64,000 nucleotides of DNA, from positions 1-64,000 of the forward strand of contig NZ_QJRG01000038.1 of the NCBI RefSeq assembly GCF_004025535.1. Reading direction: 5' to 3'. The position numbers were made by a program, and so were the translations under genes. Positions 1-10,352 of the stretch are shown here, one piece after another. Below the pieces are notes generated by a model. That model was not told the origin of the DNA, ran no database searches, and was given only the letters and a program-made list of their open reading frames with translations. The stretch is from Pseudomonas alkylphenolica (GTDB taxonomy: Bacteria > Pseudomonadota > Gammaproteobacteria > Pseudomonadales > Pseudomonadaceae). Each line of letters begins with the position of its first letter. Positions within the stretch are counted from its first letter, which is position 1.

Positions 1-72
1 TGATAATCTTTCTGACTATCAGTCTGAGTCACAAGCACCCACACGAATTGCTTGATTCGATTGTTAAAGAGC
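1..72 (-). promoter_or_regulatory. rRNA operon leader with boxA antitermination site
   Basis: Read on the minus strand, positions 72-62 give GCTCTTTAACA, which matches the boxA antiterminator of bacterial rRNA operons. It is followed by the conserved leader text preceding 16S rRNA, including a GTGTGGGTGCTTGTGA segment. The 16S gene itself must begin just beyond the left edge of the window and read leftward. boxA recruits the Nus factors that prevent Rho termination of untranslated rRNA. Seen directly: the motif. Inferred: the neighbouring rRNA gene outside the window. Confidence 0.85.
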
Positions 73-107
73 GGTGGTTGAAGTCTTTCGCTTCAACCGA
101 GGCGCGC

Positions 108-135
108 ATTCTACGCTTTCCTCAGTGCCTGTCAA
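108..135 (-). promoter_or_regulatory. rRNA operon sigma-70 promoter, proximal
   Basis: On the minus strand the -35 TTGACA lies at 135-130 and the -10 TAGAAT at 113-108, separated by 16 bp. A GC-rich discriminator follows (GCGCGCC), typical of stringently controlled rRNA promoters that respond to ppGpp and DksA. It sits about 40 bp upstream of boxA. Confidence 0.8.
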
Positions 136-217
136 GCGTTTATTTTGAAGTTTTTCAGAATTTCTCTTTCAACTTCAACCGCTTAACTCGCTGCGATCTC
201 TCGTCAGCGGGAGGCGA

Positions 218-245
218 ATTCTACAGCGTTTCAATCCGCTGTCAA
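218..245 (-). promoter_or_regulatory. rRNA operon sigma-70 promoter, middle
   Basis: On the minus strand the -35 TTGACA is at 245-240 and the -10 TAGAAT at 223-218, again with a 16-bp spacer and followed by a GC-rich stretch. It repeats the architecture of the proximal promoter 110 bp downstream, which supports tandem rRNA promoters. Confidence 0.75.
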
Positions 246-361
246 CCACCTTTTTCACCGCTGCCGATCTTTCGATCGAAGCCCCTCCGGTACTACCTGG
301 AACATCTAACTCATTGAATCTCAAGGAGTTTTCCGCTCCGACTGCGCCGGAAGTGGGGCGA

Positions 362-389
362 ATTATAGAGAGATCTGCAGGGGCGTCAA
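362..389 (-). promoter_or_regulatory. rRNA operon sigma-70 promoter, distal
   Basis: On the minus strand the -35 TTGACG is at 389-384 and a perfect -10 TATAAT at 367-362, with a 16-bp spacer. It begins only about 9 bp beyond the msrQ stop codon, so msrQ read-through would enter the rRNA transcription unit unless terminated. No clear terminator lies between. Confidence 0.7.
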
Positions 390-397
390 GCACTTAT

Positions 398-1018
398 TCA
401 AGCTTTTGTTACAGAAGCTGTTTTTCGACTCGCAAGGCGCGGGATTCGCTTGGCAAACACCGGGATACGCAGCACCAGCAGAAACGCGCCAATACCCGCA
501 TACACAACCCACTCCTTGAGATCGGCCCGCACTATCCATAGAAAGTGCAACAAACCCAACACTAGAATCAGATAAACCAGCTTGTGCAACTTCTTCCAGC
601 GCGCACCCAAGCGGCGCTGACTGTAACGATTGGAGGTAACAGCCAACGCCAGCAACCCAAGAAAGCCCAACGCACCGACAATAATGTACGGCCGCTTGCT
701 CAACTCCACGCCCAACTGCCCCCAGTCCAACCCCAGGACAAAGAACATATAGGAGGTCATGTGCAGCACTATATAAGCAAAGCACCACAACCCCAGTTGC
801 CGGCGCGAAACGATCCACCCCGCCCAACCGGTCAAACGCTGTAGCGGCGTCATGCTCAGGGTAATCAGCAAAAAGATCAGCGCGCCCAACCCCAGGCGAT
901 CAACGAGGATCTTGCCCGGGTCCGGCCCCAGTGCACTCATGGCCGCCTCATACAGCCACCACAACGGCCAGATACTCGCCAGGATAAAAATGCCAAGGCG
1001 AAACAGTGGATAACGCAT
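398..1018 (-). CDS. msrQ: MsrQ, haem-binding membrane subunit of the MsrPQ methionine sulfoxide reductase
   Basis: The 206-residue protein is strongly hydrophobic with about six membrane segments and belongs to the YedZ/MsrQ ferric-reductase-like family. His86, His145 and His158 lie in or beside membrane segments and are candidate haem ligands. In this family MsrQ passes electrons from the quinone pool to periplasmic MsrP, which repairs oxidised methionines in envelope proteins. I chose the ATG at 1018 because it overlaps the msrP stop by one base (TGATG) and removes a non-hydrophobic 68-residue extension. It is the distal gene of a two-gene operon with msrP; the rRNA promoters begin right after it. 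Confidence 0.92.
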   Translation of the reverse strand: MRYPLFRLGIFILASIWPLWWLYEAAMSALGPDPGKILVDRLGLGALIFLLITLSMTPLQRLTGWAGWIVSRRQLGLWCFAYIVLHMTSYMFFVLGLDWGQLGVELSKRPYIIVGALGFLGLLALAVTSNRYSQRRLGARWKKLHKLVYLILVLGLLHFLWIVRADLKEWVVYAGIGAFLLVLRIPVFAKRIPRLASRKTASVTKA

Positions 1019-2031
1019 CAGTAGTTCTTCCTCAGGTCGAGCCCACTGTAGAGCCCCGCGACTTCCTCGGCATAGCCATTGAACATCTGTGTGGGGCGCA
1101 CATTGGGACTGAACAGCCCGCTGGGCAGTCGCCGCTCCCGGGCCTGGGTCCAGCGCGGGTGATCCACTTCCGGATTGACGTTGGCATAGAAGCCATACTC
1201 CTCCGGCGCAATGGCCTGCCACGTGGTACGCGGCTGCTCTGCCACCAGGCTGATACGCACAATCGACTTGATGCTCTTGAAGCCATACTTCCAGGGCACC
1301 ACCAGGCGCAGCGGCGCACCGTTCTGGTTGGGCAGCTCGCGGCCGTACATGCCAACCGCCAGGATCGCCAAAGGATTCATTGCCTCATCAAGGCGCAGGC
1401 CTTCTATATAAGGCCAGTCGATCAGGGCAAAATTGGAACGCTGGCCCGGCATGCTCTTGGGGTCCTGCAGGGTTTCGAAACGGATGTAGCGCGCCTTCGA
1501 GGTCGGCTCCACCTGTTTGAGCAACGCCGACAAGGGAAAGCCGAGCCAGGGTATGACCATTGACCAGGCTTCGACACAACGCAGGCGATAAATGCGCTCC
1601 TCCAGCTGGTAAGGCGTCATGAAGTCTTCCAGCGCATAGCGCCCGGGCTTACCCACCTCCCCGTCCACCACCACCGTCCAGGGTTCGGTTTTCAGGCTGC
1701 CGGCATTGGCCGCCGGGTCACCCTTGTCGGTCCCGAACTCATAAAAGTTGTTGTAGTGCGTGGCGTCTTTATAGGGGGCGATCGCTTCCCCCGGGGCGGT
1801 AATCGCCTGCCAGCGGGTAGCGCCAAGCTTGTCTGCAAACCAGGCCGGAGCGGTGCTCGCCTCGACATCGGCGTAGCGTGACATCTCCCCTGCACTCGCC
1901 CAACGCGGCAATGCAGAAACGGCCACGGCAGCAACTGAGCCACCCAGCAACGCGCGACGGGATACATACAGGGATTCGGGAGTGACGTCCGACTCTTGGC
2001 AATCGGAGGCTTTGGACAGCTTGATAAGCAT
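1018..2031 (-). CDS. msrP: MsrP, periplasmic molybdopterin protein-methionine-sulfoxide reductase catalytic subunit
   Basis: The 337-residue protein starts with a twin-arginine signal (SRRALLGG, residues 24-31, then a hydrophobic stretch ending ASA near residue 47), so it is exported folded by Tat. The body matches the YedY/MsrP oxidoreductase family; Cys152 in the RLRCVEAW motif is the expected molybdenum ligand. It reduces methionine sulfoxide in oxidised envelope proteins using electrons from MsrQ. Stop and msrQ start overlap by one base, indicating translational coupling. Length fits the family. Confidence 0.93.
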   Translation of the reverse strand: MLIKLSKASDCQESDVTPESLYVSRRALLGGSVAAVAVSALPRWASAGEMSRYADVEASTAPAWFADKLGATRWQAITAPGEAIAPYKDATHYNNFYEFGTDKGDPAANAGSLKTEPWTVVVDGEVGKPGRYALEDFMTPYQLEERIYRLRCVEAWSMVIPWLGFPLSALLKQVEPTSKARYIRFETLQDPKSMPGQRSNFALIDWPYIEGLRLDEAMNPLAILAVGMYGRELPNQNGAPLRLVVPWKYGFKSIKSIVRISLVAEQPRTTWQAIAPEEYGFYANVNPEVDHPRWTQARERRLPSGLFSPNVRPTQMFNGYAEEVAGLYSGLDLRKNY

Positions 2032-2094
2032 GGTGGCTCCGTAGAACTGGAGGACTGATGCACCAGTAGACTACGGAGCCCGAATGAAATTACA

Positions 2095-2952
2095 TCACTC
2101 GATGTTTTTCCGCCGACGGATGCGCAGCAGGTACTGCACCGGTCCGGAGGCCGCGTAGCCGAGGAACACCAGCAGCAGAATGCGCGGTGGGTCACTGAAG
2201 ACTACCGCGAACACCAGCACCACCGCGAGGATCGCTACGAATGGTACACGGCCCTTGAGGTCCAGCTCTTTGAAGCTGTTGTACTTGATGTTGCTGACCA
2301 TCAGCATACCTGCCGCGGCCACCAGCAACGCCACCAGGAACGACAGCTTCGAACCCTGGATGCCGTAGTCGCTGAATGCCCAGACGGTACCGGCCACAAC
2401 ACCCGCCGCTGCCGGGCTTGCCAGGCCAATGAAGTAGCGCTTGTCGGCGGTGCCGACCTGGGTGTTGAAACGCGCCAGACGCAGCGCCGCACCCGCGACA
2501 TAGATGAAGGCAACCATCCAGCCGACCTTACCCATGTCACCCAGGGCCCAGCCGAAGGCCAGCAGGGCTGGAGCTACACCGAAGGCGACCATATCCGACA
2601 ACGAGTCGTACTCGGCACCAAAGGCACTCTGGGTGTTGGTCATGCGCGCCACACGGCCGTCGAGGCCGTCGAGCACCATGGCAACGAAAATGGCAATGGC
2701 AGCAAAGGCAAAGTACTTGCTTGCCTCTCGCGGGTCGCCCGCACTGAGGGCCGCCTGGGCACTCATGGAGTTGATGATGGAATAGAAACCAGCGAACAGG
2801 TTCGCAGTGGTGAACAAGTTGGGCAGCAGATAGATGCCGCGGTGCCGAACCTTGCGTCCTTCGGCGTCATGCCCTTCTTCAACATGCTCATCGATCGGTA
2901 GCAGGCTTTCGGCGTCAGAGGCCTTGTTCGGCTCTTCGGGACGTTCGCTCAT
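2095..2952 (-). CDS. pssA: CDP-diacylglycerol-serine O-phosphatidyltransferase
   Basis: The 285-residue integral membrane enzyme makes phosphatidylserine from CDP-diacylglycerol and serine, the step towards phosphatidylethanolamine. Residues 95-120 carry the CDP-alcohol phosphotransferase signature, with DGLDGRVAR, then GAEYDSLSD, supplying the metal-binding aspartates. Several membrane helices follow. Two ATG codons lie in frame (2958 and 2952); I prefer 2952 because the AAGG ribosome site is then 8 bases away rather than 2. It lies downstream of ilvC, separated by the ilvC terminator, so it is probably its own transcription unit. Confidence 0.93.
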   Translation of the reverse strand: MSERPEEPNKASDAESLLPIDEHVEEGHDAEGRKVRHRGIYLLPNLFTTANLFAGFYSIINSMSAQAALSAGDPREASKYFAFAAIAIFVAMVLDGLDGRVARMTNTQSAFGAEYDSLSDMVAFGVAPALLAFGWALGDMGKVGWMVAFIYVAGAALRLARFNTQVGTADKRYFIGLASPAAAGVVAGTVWAFSDYGIQGSKLSFLVALLVAAAGMLMVSNIKYNSFKELDLKGRVPFVAILAVVLVFAVVFSDPPRILLLVFLGYAASGPVQYLLRIRRRKNIE

Positions 2953-3054
2953 GGACATTACCTTGCAACGGTGTGGAAAGTTTCGACAGAAGTCTGCGGC
3001 GAGGGTTCGCCGACAGACGATGAAGCTTTATACCAGAAGCTGACCGCCTAAACG

Positions 3055-3079
3055 AAAAAACGCGGCCGAAGCCGCGTTT
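3055..3079 (-). terminator. Rho-independent terminator after ilvC
   Basis: On the minus strand a 9-bp perfect stem AAACGCGGC/GCCGCGTTT with a TTCG tetraloop is followed by a T-run (A tract at 3055-3060 on the plus strand). It lies about 20 bases past the ilvC stop and ends the ilvI-ilvN-ilvC unit. Confidence 0.9.
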
Positions 3080-3098
3080 CCATCGCATCAAAAGCCGA

Positions 3099-4166
<1,068 letters not shown>

Positions 4167-4658
4167 TTAGATGCTGAGCACTTTGTCGCCACGGGCAATG
4201 CCGGTGACGCCACTGCGCACTGTTTCGAGAATGGACGCGGTACCGATGGCCTGAATGAAGCTGTCAAGCTTATCGCTGGCGCCAGTCAGCTGAACGGTAT
4301 AGACGCTGCTGCTGACATCGACGATCTGCCCACGATAGATATCGGTGGTGCGCTTGATCTCGGCACGCTGAGCGCCCGTGGCCTTGATCTTCACCAGCAT
4401 CAGTTCACGTTCGATGTGCGCGCTTTCCGAGAGGTCGACCAGCTTGACGACTTCAACCAGCTTGTTCAGGTTTTTGGTGATCTGTTCGATCACCTCATCA
4501 TGACCGACCGTGGTCAATGTCAGACGCGACAGGGTCGGGTCTTCGGTTGGCGCTACGGTCAGGCTTTCGATGTTGTAGTTACGCTGCGAGAACAGACCAA
4601 CCACGCGAGACAAGGCACCGGGTTCGTTTTCCAACAGCAGGGAAATAATGTGCCGCAT
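4167..4658 (-). CDS. ilvN: Acetolactate synthase regulatory (small) subunit
   Basis: The 163-residue protein has an N-terminal ACT domain (MRHIISLLLENEPGALSRV, with the typical GALSRV turn) and a C-terminal regulatory domain. It binds valine and confers feedback inhibition on the large subunit encoded just upstream. The ATG at 4658 lies 2 bases beyond the ilvI stop, indicating coupled translation. Orthologues are called IlvN or IlvH; the length fits that family. Confidence 0.95.
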   Translation of the reverse strand: MRHIISLLLENEPGALSRVVGLFSQRNYNIESLTVAPTEDPTLSRLTLTTVGHDEVIEQITKNLNKLVEVVKLVDLSESAHIERELMLVKIKATGAQRAEIKRTTDIYRGQIVDVSSSVYTVQLTGASDKLDSFIQAIGTASILETVRSGVTGIARGDKVLSI

Positions 4659-4660
4659 GA

Positions 4661-6385
4661 TTAGGTACGCTCCGTCTTGCTCAGCCACATATCGCGCATA
4701 GAGCCGTCTTTGATCTGCATCGGGTAGACGTGCTCGCTGTTGTCGACCTGAATGTCGATGAACACCAGGCGATCTTTCATGGCGAACGCTTCTTCGAGCT
4801 TGGGCTTGAGGTCTTTCAGGCTGGTGATGCGAATGCCCACATGACCATAGGCCTCAGCCAGCTTGACGAAGTCAGGCAGCGATTCCATATAGGAGTGCGA
4901 GTGACGGCTGTTGTAGGCCATGTCCTGCCACTGGCGGACCATACCCAATACACCGTTGTTCAGGTTGACGATCTTCACCGGCAGGTCGTACTGCAGGCAG
5001 GTCGACAGTTCCTGAATGTTCATCTGGATGCTGCCCTCACCGGTAACGCAGGCAACGTCCTGGTCCGGGAAGTTCAGCTTCACGCCCATGGCCGCGGGGA
5101 AACCGAAGCCCATGGTGCCCAGGCCGCCGGAGTTGATCCAGCGATTGGGTTTGTTGAAGCGGTAGTACTGCGCCGCGAACATCTGGTGCTGACCGACATC
5201 GGAGGTGATGAAGGCATCGCCCTTGGTCACTTCGCACAGGGTCTCGATGACGGTCTGCGGCTTGATGACGTTACCGTCGCCCTTGTCGTAAGGGAACATG
5301 TCGCGATCGCCACGCCACTCTTCGATCTGCTTCCACCAGGCATCGATTGCCGCTTTTTCCGGCAGTTCGCCGATTTCGCGCAAGGTCGCAACCATTTCGG
5401 TCAGGACGCTGTCGACCGGACCTACGATTGGCACGTCGGCCTTGATGGTCTTGGAGATCGATGCCGGGTCGATATCGATGTGGATAACTTTGGCGTTCGG
5501 GCAGAACTTGGCCGGACCGTTTACAACGCGGTCGTCAAAGCGCGCACCGACAGCGAAGATCACATCGGCGTGGTGCATGGCCAGGTTGGCGGTGTAGCTG
5601 CCGTGCATACCGAGCATGCCGAGGAACTGGCGGTCGGTACCCGGATAGCCACCCAGGCCCATCAAGGTGTTGGTGACCGGCAGGTTGAGCATCTGGGCGA
5701 TTTCGGTCAGGGCAGCGGAGCCACCACCGAGAATCACGCCACCACCGGCATAGACCACTGGACGCTTGGCGGCCAGGAGCATTTCGGCGGCCTTGCGGAT
5801 TTGTCCGGAGTGACCACGAACGGCCGGGCTGTAGGAACGCAGCTTGACCTTTTTCGGGTAGACGTATTCGAACTTCTCCGCCGGGTTGGTCATATCTTTC
5901 GGGATATCGACCACAACCGGGCCCGGACGGCCGGACTGCGCGAGGTAGAAGGCTTTTTTCAGGACTTCCGGGATTTCCGAGGCGTGCTTGATCATGAAGC
6001 TGTGTTTCACGATCGGCCGGGAAATACCGATCATGTCGGTTTCCTGAAAGGCATCGGTACCGACCATGGTGCTAGGCACCTGACCGGAGAGGATGACCAT
6101 CGGAATGGAATCCATATAGGCAGTTGCAATGCCGGTAATGGCATTGGTCGCGCCCGGACCGGAAGTTACCAGTACCACACCGGCTTTGCCGGTGGCACGG
6201 GCATAACCGTCCGCCATATGGGTAGCGGCCTGCTCGTGACGAACCAGGATATGACTGACTTCCGGTTCTTTGAACAGGGCATCGTAAACATGAAGAAGAG
6301 CACCACCAGGGTACCCGTAGATGTGCTTAACGCCTTCGTCACGCAAAAAGCGGACGACCATCTCAGCGCCAGATAAAAGCTCCAC
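4661..6385 (-). CDS. ilvI: Acetolactate synthase large (catalytic) subunit, biosynthetic
   Basis: The thiamine-diphosphate enzyme condenses two pyruvates, or pyruvate with 2-oxobutyrate, as the first common step of branched-chain amino acid synthesis. It has the three-domain fold: the N-terminal domain with the catalytic glutamate in [15 protein letters not shown], a central FAD-binding domain, and the C-terminal domain with the cofactor motif TGEGSIQMN...NN. I chose the GTG at 6385 (ELLSGAEM follows), which has AGAGGT seven bases upstream and gives 574 residues. Longer in-frame starts extend into leader RNA. It is also called ilvB in some annotations. Confidence 0.95.
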   Translation of the reverse strand: MELLSGAEMVVRFLRDEGVKHIYGYPGGALLHVYDALFKEPEVSHILVRHEQAATHMADGYARATGKAGVVLVTSGPGATNAITGIATAYMDSIPMVILSGQVPSTMVGTDAFQETDMIGISRPIVKHSFMIKHASEIPEVLKKAFYLAQSGRPGPVVVDIPKDMTNPAEKFEYVYPKKVKLRSYSPAVRGHSGQIRKAAEMLLAAKRPVVYAGGGVILGGGSAALTEIAQMLNLPVTNTLMGLGGYPGTDRQFLGMLGMHGSYTANLAMHHADVIFAVGARFDDRVVNGPAKFCPNAKVIHIDIDPASISKTIKADVPIVGPVDSVLTEMVATLREIGELPEKAAIDAWWKQIEEWRGDRDMFPYDKGDGNVIKPQTVIETLCEVTKGDAFITSDVGQHQMFAAQYYRFNKPNRWINSGGLGTMGFGFPAAMGVKLNFPDQDVACVTGEGSIQMNIQELSTCLQYDLPVKIVNLNNGVLGMVRQWQDMAYNSRHSHSYMESLPDFVKLAEAYGHVGIRITSLKDLKPKLEEAFAMKDRLVFIDIQVDNSEHVYPMQIKDGSMRDMWLSKTERT

Positions 6386-6761
6386 GTTGTTCACCTCTAA
6401 AACGCCAGAATACCGCCCACGGTGGACGGGTCTTAATAGGTTTACTGCCAAGCAGAGCATGAGCGACGGAATCGCCGACTACGTCAGCACTGACTGAGCA
6501 AGTATTGGGAGCGCCCCAAAGTGTTGCGGGGTTTTCCCACCCAGCGCGAGGTAACGCGTTGCGGGGTGTAACAGGTCGGCGCGGGTGTGCGCCTCATGAT
6601 CTGCTTAGCGGGTCTGCTTCTGGCAGTCCCTCTACAGCGGAATCTGGATTCTTCTTTTTCGGCGCGCGCAAGTCAAGAAAAATTATTGCCAATTTATCGC
6701 AAGGACGAACCGTCGCCACCACTATTGCCAAAGACAGCAGCAGAAAAACAAACAATACAAA
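6386..6761 (-). promoter_or_regulatory. Structured leader and promoter region of the ilvI-ilvN-ilvC operon
   Basis: About 375 non-coding bases precede ilvI. On the minus strand TTGACT at 6680-6675 with a weak -10-like AAGAAT 17 bp on is one possible promoter. Further down, the nonamer CCCCGCAAC occurs twice (about 6563-6555 and 6530-6522), and the second copy lies in the 5' arm of a hairpin pairing GGGA...CCCC with GGGG...TCCC (about 6539-6508). A 38-codon open frame starts at the ATG near 6598 but is not rich in Ile, Val or Leu codons, so classical attenuation is not supported by composition. Confidence 0.4.
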
Positions 6762-6786
6762 CAAAAAGAGCCACAATCTGTGGCTC
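6762..6786 (-). terminator. Rho-independent terminator after the yqcC-family gene
   Basis: On the minus strand a perfect 8-bp stem GAGCCACA/TGTGGCTC with a three-base loop is followed by TTTTTGTTTG. It begins 22 bases after the stop at 6808 and isolates the mrcB-lipoprotein-yqcC genes from the ilv operon. Confidence 0.9.
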
Positions 6787-6807
6787 TAAGGGGTAAAAGA
6801 GGGAAAT

Positions 6808-7137
6808 TCAGGCAGATGGACTGATCAATTGGTCAAACTCTGCTAGCAGCCTGCGTAGCTCGCGACTTTCCTCCGGGCGATCCACGTATACCGTTTCAGC
6901 CATGACGAGGATGCCCGATGCGTTTGGCAACGGCAGGCCCTTCTCGAGAATTTCTTTCATCCGCGGCAGGAAAATCCACTGCAACCACTGAGCGAAGTCC
7001 ATGCTGTCGACGGCGAAGGGCACGGTACTGGCCAGTGCCTGGGCGCCTGGCGACACATCGCTCCACCAGCCCTGGGCGTGGAGCTCGTGCTCGATCAGCA
7101 GCAGGTGATCGGCAATATCGAGAATGCGCGGGTCCAT
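6808..7137 (-). CDS. YqcC family protein (DUF446)
   Basis: The small acidic cytoplasmic protein has 109 residues, no signal peptide and no membrane segment. It matches the YqcC/DUF446 family by its FAQWLQWIFLPRM core and LPNASGI motif. The family has no firmly established biochemical role; in enterobacteria yqcC lies by the pseudouridine synthase truC, which is not present here. The start codon overlaps the lipoprotein gene stop by one base (TGATG), so the two are translated together. Confidence 0.85.
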   Translation of the reverse strand: MDPRILDIADHLLLIEHELHAQGWWSDVSPGAQALASTVPFAVDSMDFAQWLQWIFLPRMKEILEKGLPLPNASGILVMAETVYVDRPEESRELRRLLAEFDQLISPSA

Positions 7138-7889
7138 CAGAGGCTGACCTGGGCTTTTTGCCGCGCCAGCGCCGCACCGGCCGAGTCGCCCTGTTTCTCA
7201 CGGGCCTGGGCAATGATGTTCCACAGCCCGGCCTGCAGGTCGGGGCGACCGTTGGCGTAGGTCAGGGCGCGACGCGCCAGTTGCTCGGATTGCGCGGCAT
7301 CACCCTGGGCCAGGCGTACCTGGGCCAGGCGGTAGAGCACCTGCGGCTCGCGCGGGGCGATACGCTGGGCGCGCTCCAGGCTGGACGAGGCGCCGTTGTA
7401 GTCACCACTGCCCTGCTGTTGCTGAGCGGTGGTCAGCAACGCCAGTACCGGGCCATCAAGCTGTTCGTCTGCCGAGAGACCACCGCTGGGGGCAGCACTG
7501 CGCGGAATGCCGGTAGGGGCGCTCGGGGCGGTGCTAGGCATGGTGTAGCTGCCGCCGTTGGCCGAACCGCTGTCAAACGGCGCGGCAGTGCTGGGACCTG
7601 GTGTAATCGGCCCGGTGCTGATCGGCGCAGGTGCCGTCGAGGCCGGGAAAGTCTGGATCGGCGCCGCGCCCGCCCCTTGCGGGACCATCACGGTGACGCC
7701 GGAATCCTGAGGCACGGCCTGGGCCTGGCGCGTGCCGGCGTTGGCCTGGGCAGCACGATTGGCTGTGACCCGCTCGCTGTTGGACACGCGAGTGCTGGAG
7801 TCAACCACAGGGATCGAGCCGCGTTGAACGCTGGCACAACCGTTGAGCAAAGCCAATGCCGTCAAGGCAGGAAACAACCACTTGTTCAC
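7137..7889 (-). CDS. TPR-containing lipoprotein
   Basis: The 250-residue protein begins with a lipoprotein signal ending in the lipobox LNGC, so Cys18 is the predicted lipidated residue. Residues 20-150 are low-complexity, rich in Ala, Pro, Ser and Thr, and probably an extended linker. Residues from about 160 to the end form tetratricopeptide repeats (VLYRLAQVRLAQGD, ALTYANGRPDLQAGLWNIIAQAREKQGD). It sits directly downstream of mrcB by 23 bases, which suggests a role with the bifunctional peptidoglycan synthase, comparable to LpoB-type outer membrane activators. That role is inference from position and topology only. Confidence 0.8.
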   Translation of the reverse strand: MNKWLFPALTALALLNGCASVQRGSIPVVDSSTRVSNSERVTANRAAQANAGTRQAQAVPQDSGVTVMVPQGAGAAPIQTFPASTAPAPISTGPITPGPSTAAPFDSGSANGGSYTMPSTAPSAPTGIPRSAAPSGGLSADEQLDGPVLALLTTAQQQQGSGDYNGASSSLERAQRIAPREPQVLYRLAQVRLAQGDAAQSEQLARRALTYANGRPDLQAGLWNIIAQAREKQGDSAGAALARQKAQVSL

Positions 7890-7912
7890 GTCACACCCTC
7901 GTTGCCTAGTGC

Positions 7913-10234
7913 TTAATTCATCCAGCCCTTGACCCAGTCCATGACGGACTCGGCGGGATCCTGCGTGCCGCCACAGGCGGCGCCGGCAGGCGGTTCACTG
8001 CCGCGAATATACGGCATCTGTACGGCCCCCGGGCAACTGCCATCAGAACCCTGCCCGGTGTGCGGATCGACCCAGGCCTGGACCACGTTGTCAGGCAACG
8101 GCATGTCCAGCGGTAGCGGGTCGGCCTTGCGCATGAAACTGGTCCATACCTGCAGTGCACCCGTGGCACCGGTGAACGGTGTCTTGCCGTTGTCGTCACG
8201 ACCGAGCCAGACCACGGCCAGCAGATCCTGACTGAAACCTGCGAACCAGCTGTCGCGCGAATCGTTACTGGTACCGGTTTTACCGGCCAGGTTCAGTGAG
8301 CTCGGCAGCACACTGTAGACCGAGCGGCCGGTGCCTTCGCGCATCACCCGCTGCATGGCGTTCTGGACCAGGTAGATGGCCCCCGGATCGAAGCTCTGCT
8401 GAATCTGGAACGGGTAGCGCTTGAGCGGTTCGCCCTCGGCGGTCAATACGCTGCGAATACCGCGCATCGGCGTGTTGAAGCCACCGTTGGCCAGGGTCTG
8501 ATACATGGTCGCGACCTGCATCGGCGACATGCCGCCAGCACCCAGCAGCATCGACGGGAATGCCGGCCAGTCCACGTTCACGCCCAGGCGCCCTATGGTT
8601 TTGAGTACATTGGGCACGCCCAGTTCCAGGCCCAGCTTGGCCGTCGACAGGTTGTAGGAGTTCGCCAGGCCCTGGTACAGATAAATGGTGCCATGGGAAC
8701 GGCGATCGTAGTTCTGTGGCCGCCATACCTGGCCGTCGCCACCTTTGACCGAGAACGGTTCATCCTGAACCCAACTGGTCAGGGTGTACTTGCTCGGTTT
8801 TTCCAGGGCGGTCAGGTACACCGCCGGCTTGACCAGCGAGCCGATCGGCCGCACCGCATCAATAGCCCGGTTGAACCCCGCGAAACCTGCCTGGCGACTG
8901 CCGATCAAGGCCTGCACCTCACCGGTTTCCGGGTTGGTCACAACCATCGCGGCCTCGACCTCATCAGCGCCTTTGCGCCCGGCCAGGCGTTTGAAGGTTT
9001 CAGCCATGGCCGATTCGGACTTCATCTGCAAGATCGGGTCGAAGCTGGTGAAGATGCGCAGCCCCTCTTCGGTCAAGTCTTCGTCGCGGTAATCCTGGCG
9101 CAACTGGCGTTTGACCAGATCGAGGAATCCCGGGAACGAGCTATCGGCCAGGCTGCCGCGCTTGGTCACACCCAATGGCATTTTCTTCGCAGCAGCCACC
9201 GCCTCGGGAGTGGCCACGCCTTGCTCGGCCAACAGGTCGAGTACCAGGTTACGCCGTACGGTGGCACGCTCCGGATAGCGGCGCGGGTTGTAATACGACG
9301 GTCCCTTGACCATCCCGACCAGCAACGCCACCTGATGCAGCTTCAGTTCAGACAGTGGCTGGCTGAAGAAGAACTGGCTGGCCAGGCCGAAGCCGTGCAC
9401 CGCACGCTGACCATCCTGGCCGATGAACACCTCGTTGAGGTACGCCTCGAGAATCTCGCGCTTGTCGTAGTGCAGCTCCAGCAGCAAGGCCATCATCGCT
9501 TCAGTCAGCTTGCGGCTCAGGCTACGCTCGTTGGTCAGGTAGAAGTTCTTGACCAGCTGTTGGGTCAGGGTACTGCCGCCCTGACGCATGGCGCCCGAAG
9601 ACGTGTTGACCCAGACGGCACGGGCAATCGACTTGGGCGACACACCGAAGTGGCTATAGAAGTCGCGGTCTTCCACGGCCACCAGGGTTTCGAGCAGATA
9701 CGGCGGCACCTGGTCGAGCTTGATCAGGATGCGATCTTCAAGGTTCTTCGGGTACAGGCCGCCGATCAGCAGGGGCTCCAGGCGCACGACGTCGAGCTTG
9801 GAGCCATTGATACCGCTCAGGCCTGCAACATAGTCACCGGAAAAGCGCACGCGAACTGCCTGCGCCTGTTCCATGCCCTCATAGAATTGAAAGCCGCGGG
9901 TGTTCAGATCGACGGTATTGCCACTGACCGCTGCGGCGCCCGGGCCATTGGCCACGCTTTCGCGGCGATAGCCAAGGGCATCGAGCTCAATAAGGAAGTC
10001 AGCCTTGCTCAGCTTCTGGCCGACAAACAGCTCCAGCGGCCGGGCATACACCTTGGCCGGGATGGTCCAGCGCTTGCCGGAGAACTTCTCCTGGACCACA
10101 GCGTCGAGGTAAACGGCAAAACCGGCCAGTACCACAAGGCCGACCAGGCTGAGCTTGATGGCCCAGCCCAGCCAGGCGCGCGAGCGGCCAGACGGGCGTT
10201 TTTTCGGGGTACGGGGAGATCGGGTACGAGTCAT
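7913..10234 (-). CDS. mrcB: Penicillin-binding protein 1B, bifunctional peptidoglycan synthase
   Basis: The 773-residue class A penicillin-binding protein polymerises lipid II and cross-links the glycan. A basic cytoplasmic tail (residues 1-22) precedes one membrane anchor (about 25-45) and a UB2H-like region. The GT51 transglycosylase domain has catalytic Glu188 in VEDRDFYSHFGV and the RQGGSTLTQQ motif (217-226). The transpeptidase has SxxK at Ser466-Lys469, SYN at 526-528 and KTG at 652-654. It reads divergently from the kinase/ATPase gene. The downstream lipoprotein may be its partner. Confidence 0.96.
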   Translation of the reverse strand: MTRTRSPRTPKKRPSGRSRAWLGWAIKLSLVGLVVLAGFAVYLDAVVQEKFSGKRWTIPAKVYARPLELFVGQKLSKADFLIELDALGYRRESVANGPGAAAVSGNTVDLNTRGFQFYEGMEQAQAVRVRFSGDYVAGLSGINGSKLDVVRLEPLLIGGLYPKNLEDRILIKLDQVPPYLLETLVAVEDRDFYSHFGVSPKSIARAVWVNTSSGAMRQGGSTLTQQLVKNFYLTNERSLSRKLTEAMMALLLELHYDKREILEAYLNEVFIGQDGQRAVHGFGLASQFFFSQPLSELKLHQVALLVGMVKGPSYYNPRRYPERATVRRNLVLDLLAEQGVATPEAVAAAKKMPLGVTKRGSLADSSFPGFLDLVKRQLRQDYRDEDLTEEGLRIFTSFDPILQMKSESAMAETFKRLAGRKGADEVEAAMVVTNPETGEVQALIGSRQAGFAGFNRAIDAVRPIGSLVKPAVYLTALEKPSKYTLTSWVQDEPFSVKGGDGQVWRPQNYDRRSHGTIYLYQGLANSYNLSTAKLGLELGVPNVLKTIGRLGVNVDWPAFPSMLLGAGGMSPMQVATMYQTLANGGFNTPMRGIRSVLTAEGEPLKRYPFQIQQSFDPGAIYLVQNAMQRVMREGTGRSVYSVLPSSLNLAGKTGTSNDSRDSWFAGFSQDLLAVVWLGRDDNGKTPFTGATGALQVWTSFMRKADPLPLDMPLPDNVVQAWVDPHTGQGSDGSCPGAVQMPYIRGSEPPAGAACGGTQDPAESVMDWVKGWMN

Positions 10235-10352
10235 GGCGGCGGATTATACGCACTTTATCGATCATCGACAGGCGCCCTCCGGCGGTTTGCACATCCCTCG
10301 CTTGCCGCCATAATGGCCGACTCAAAATCACCCAGACCCACAAGGATCGCCC

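Noticed and set aside
6505..6796. Two overlapping plus-strand frames (94 and 69 codons) in the ilv leader region
   Set aside because: They read through the yqcC terminator, have no ribosome site and encode low-complexity text; the region is better explained as leader RNA on the other strand.
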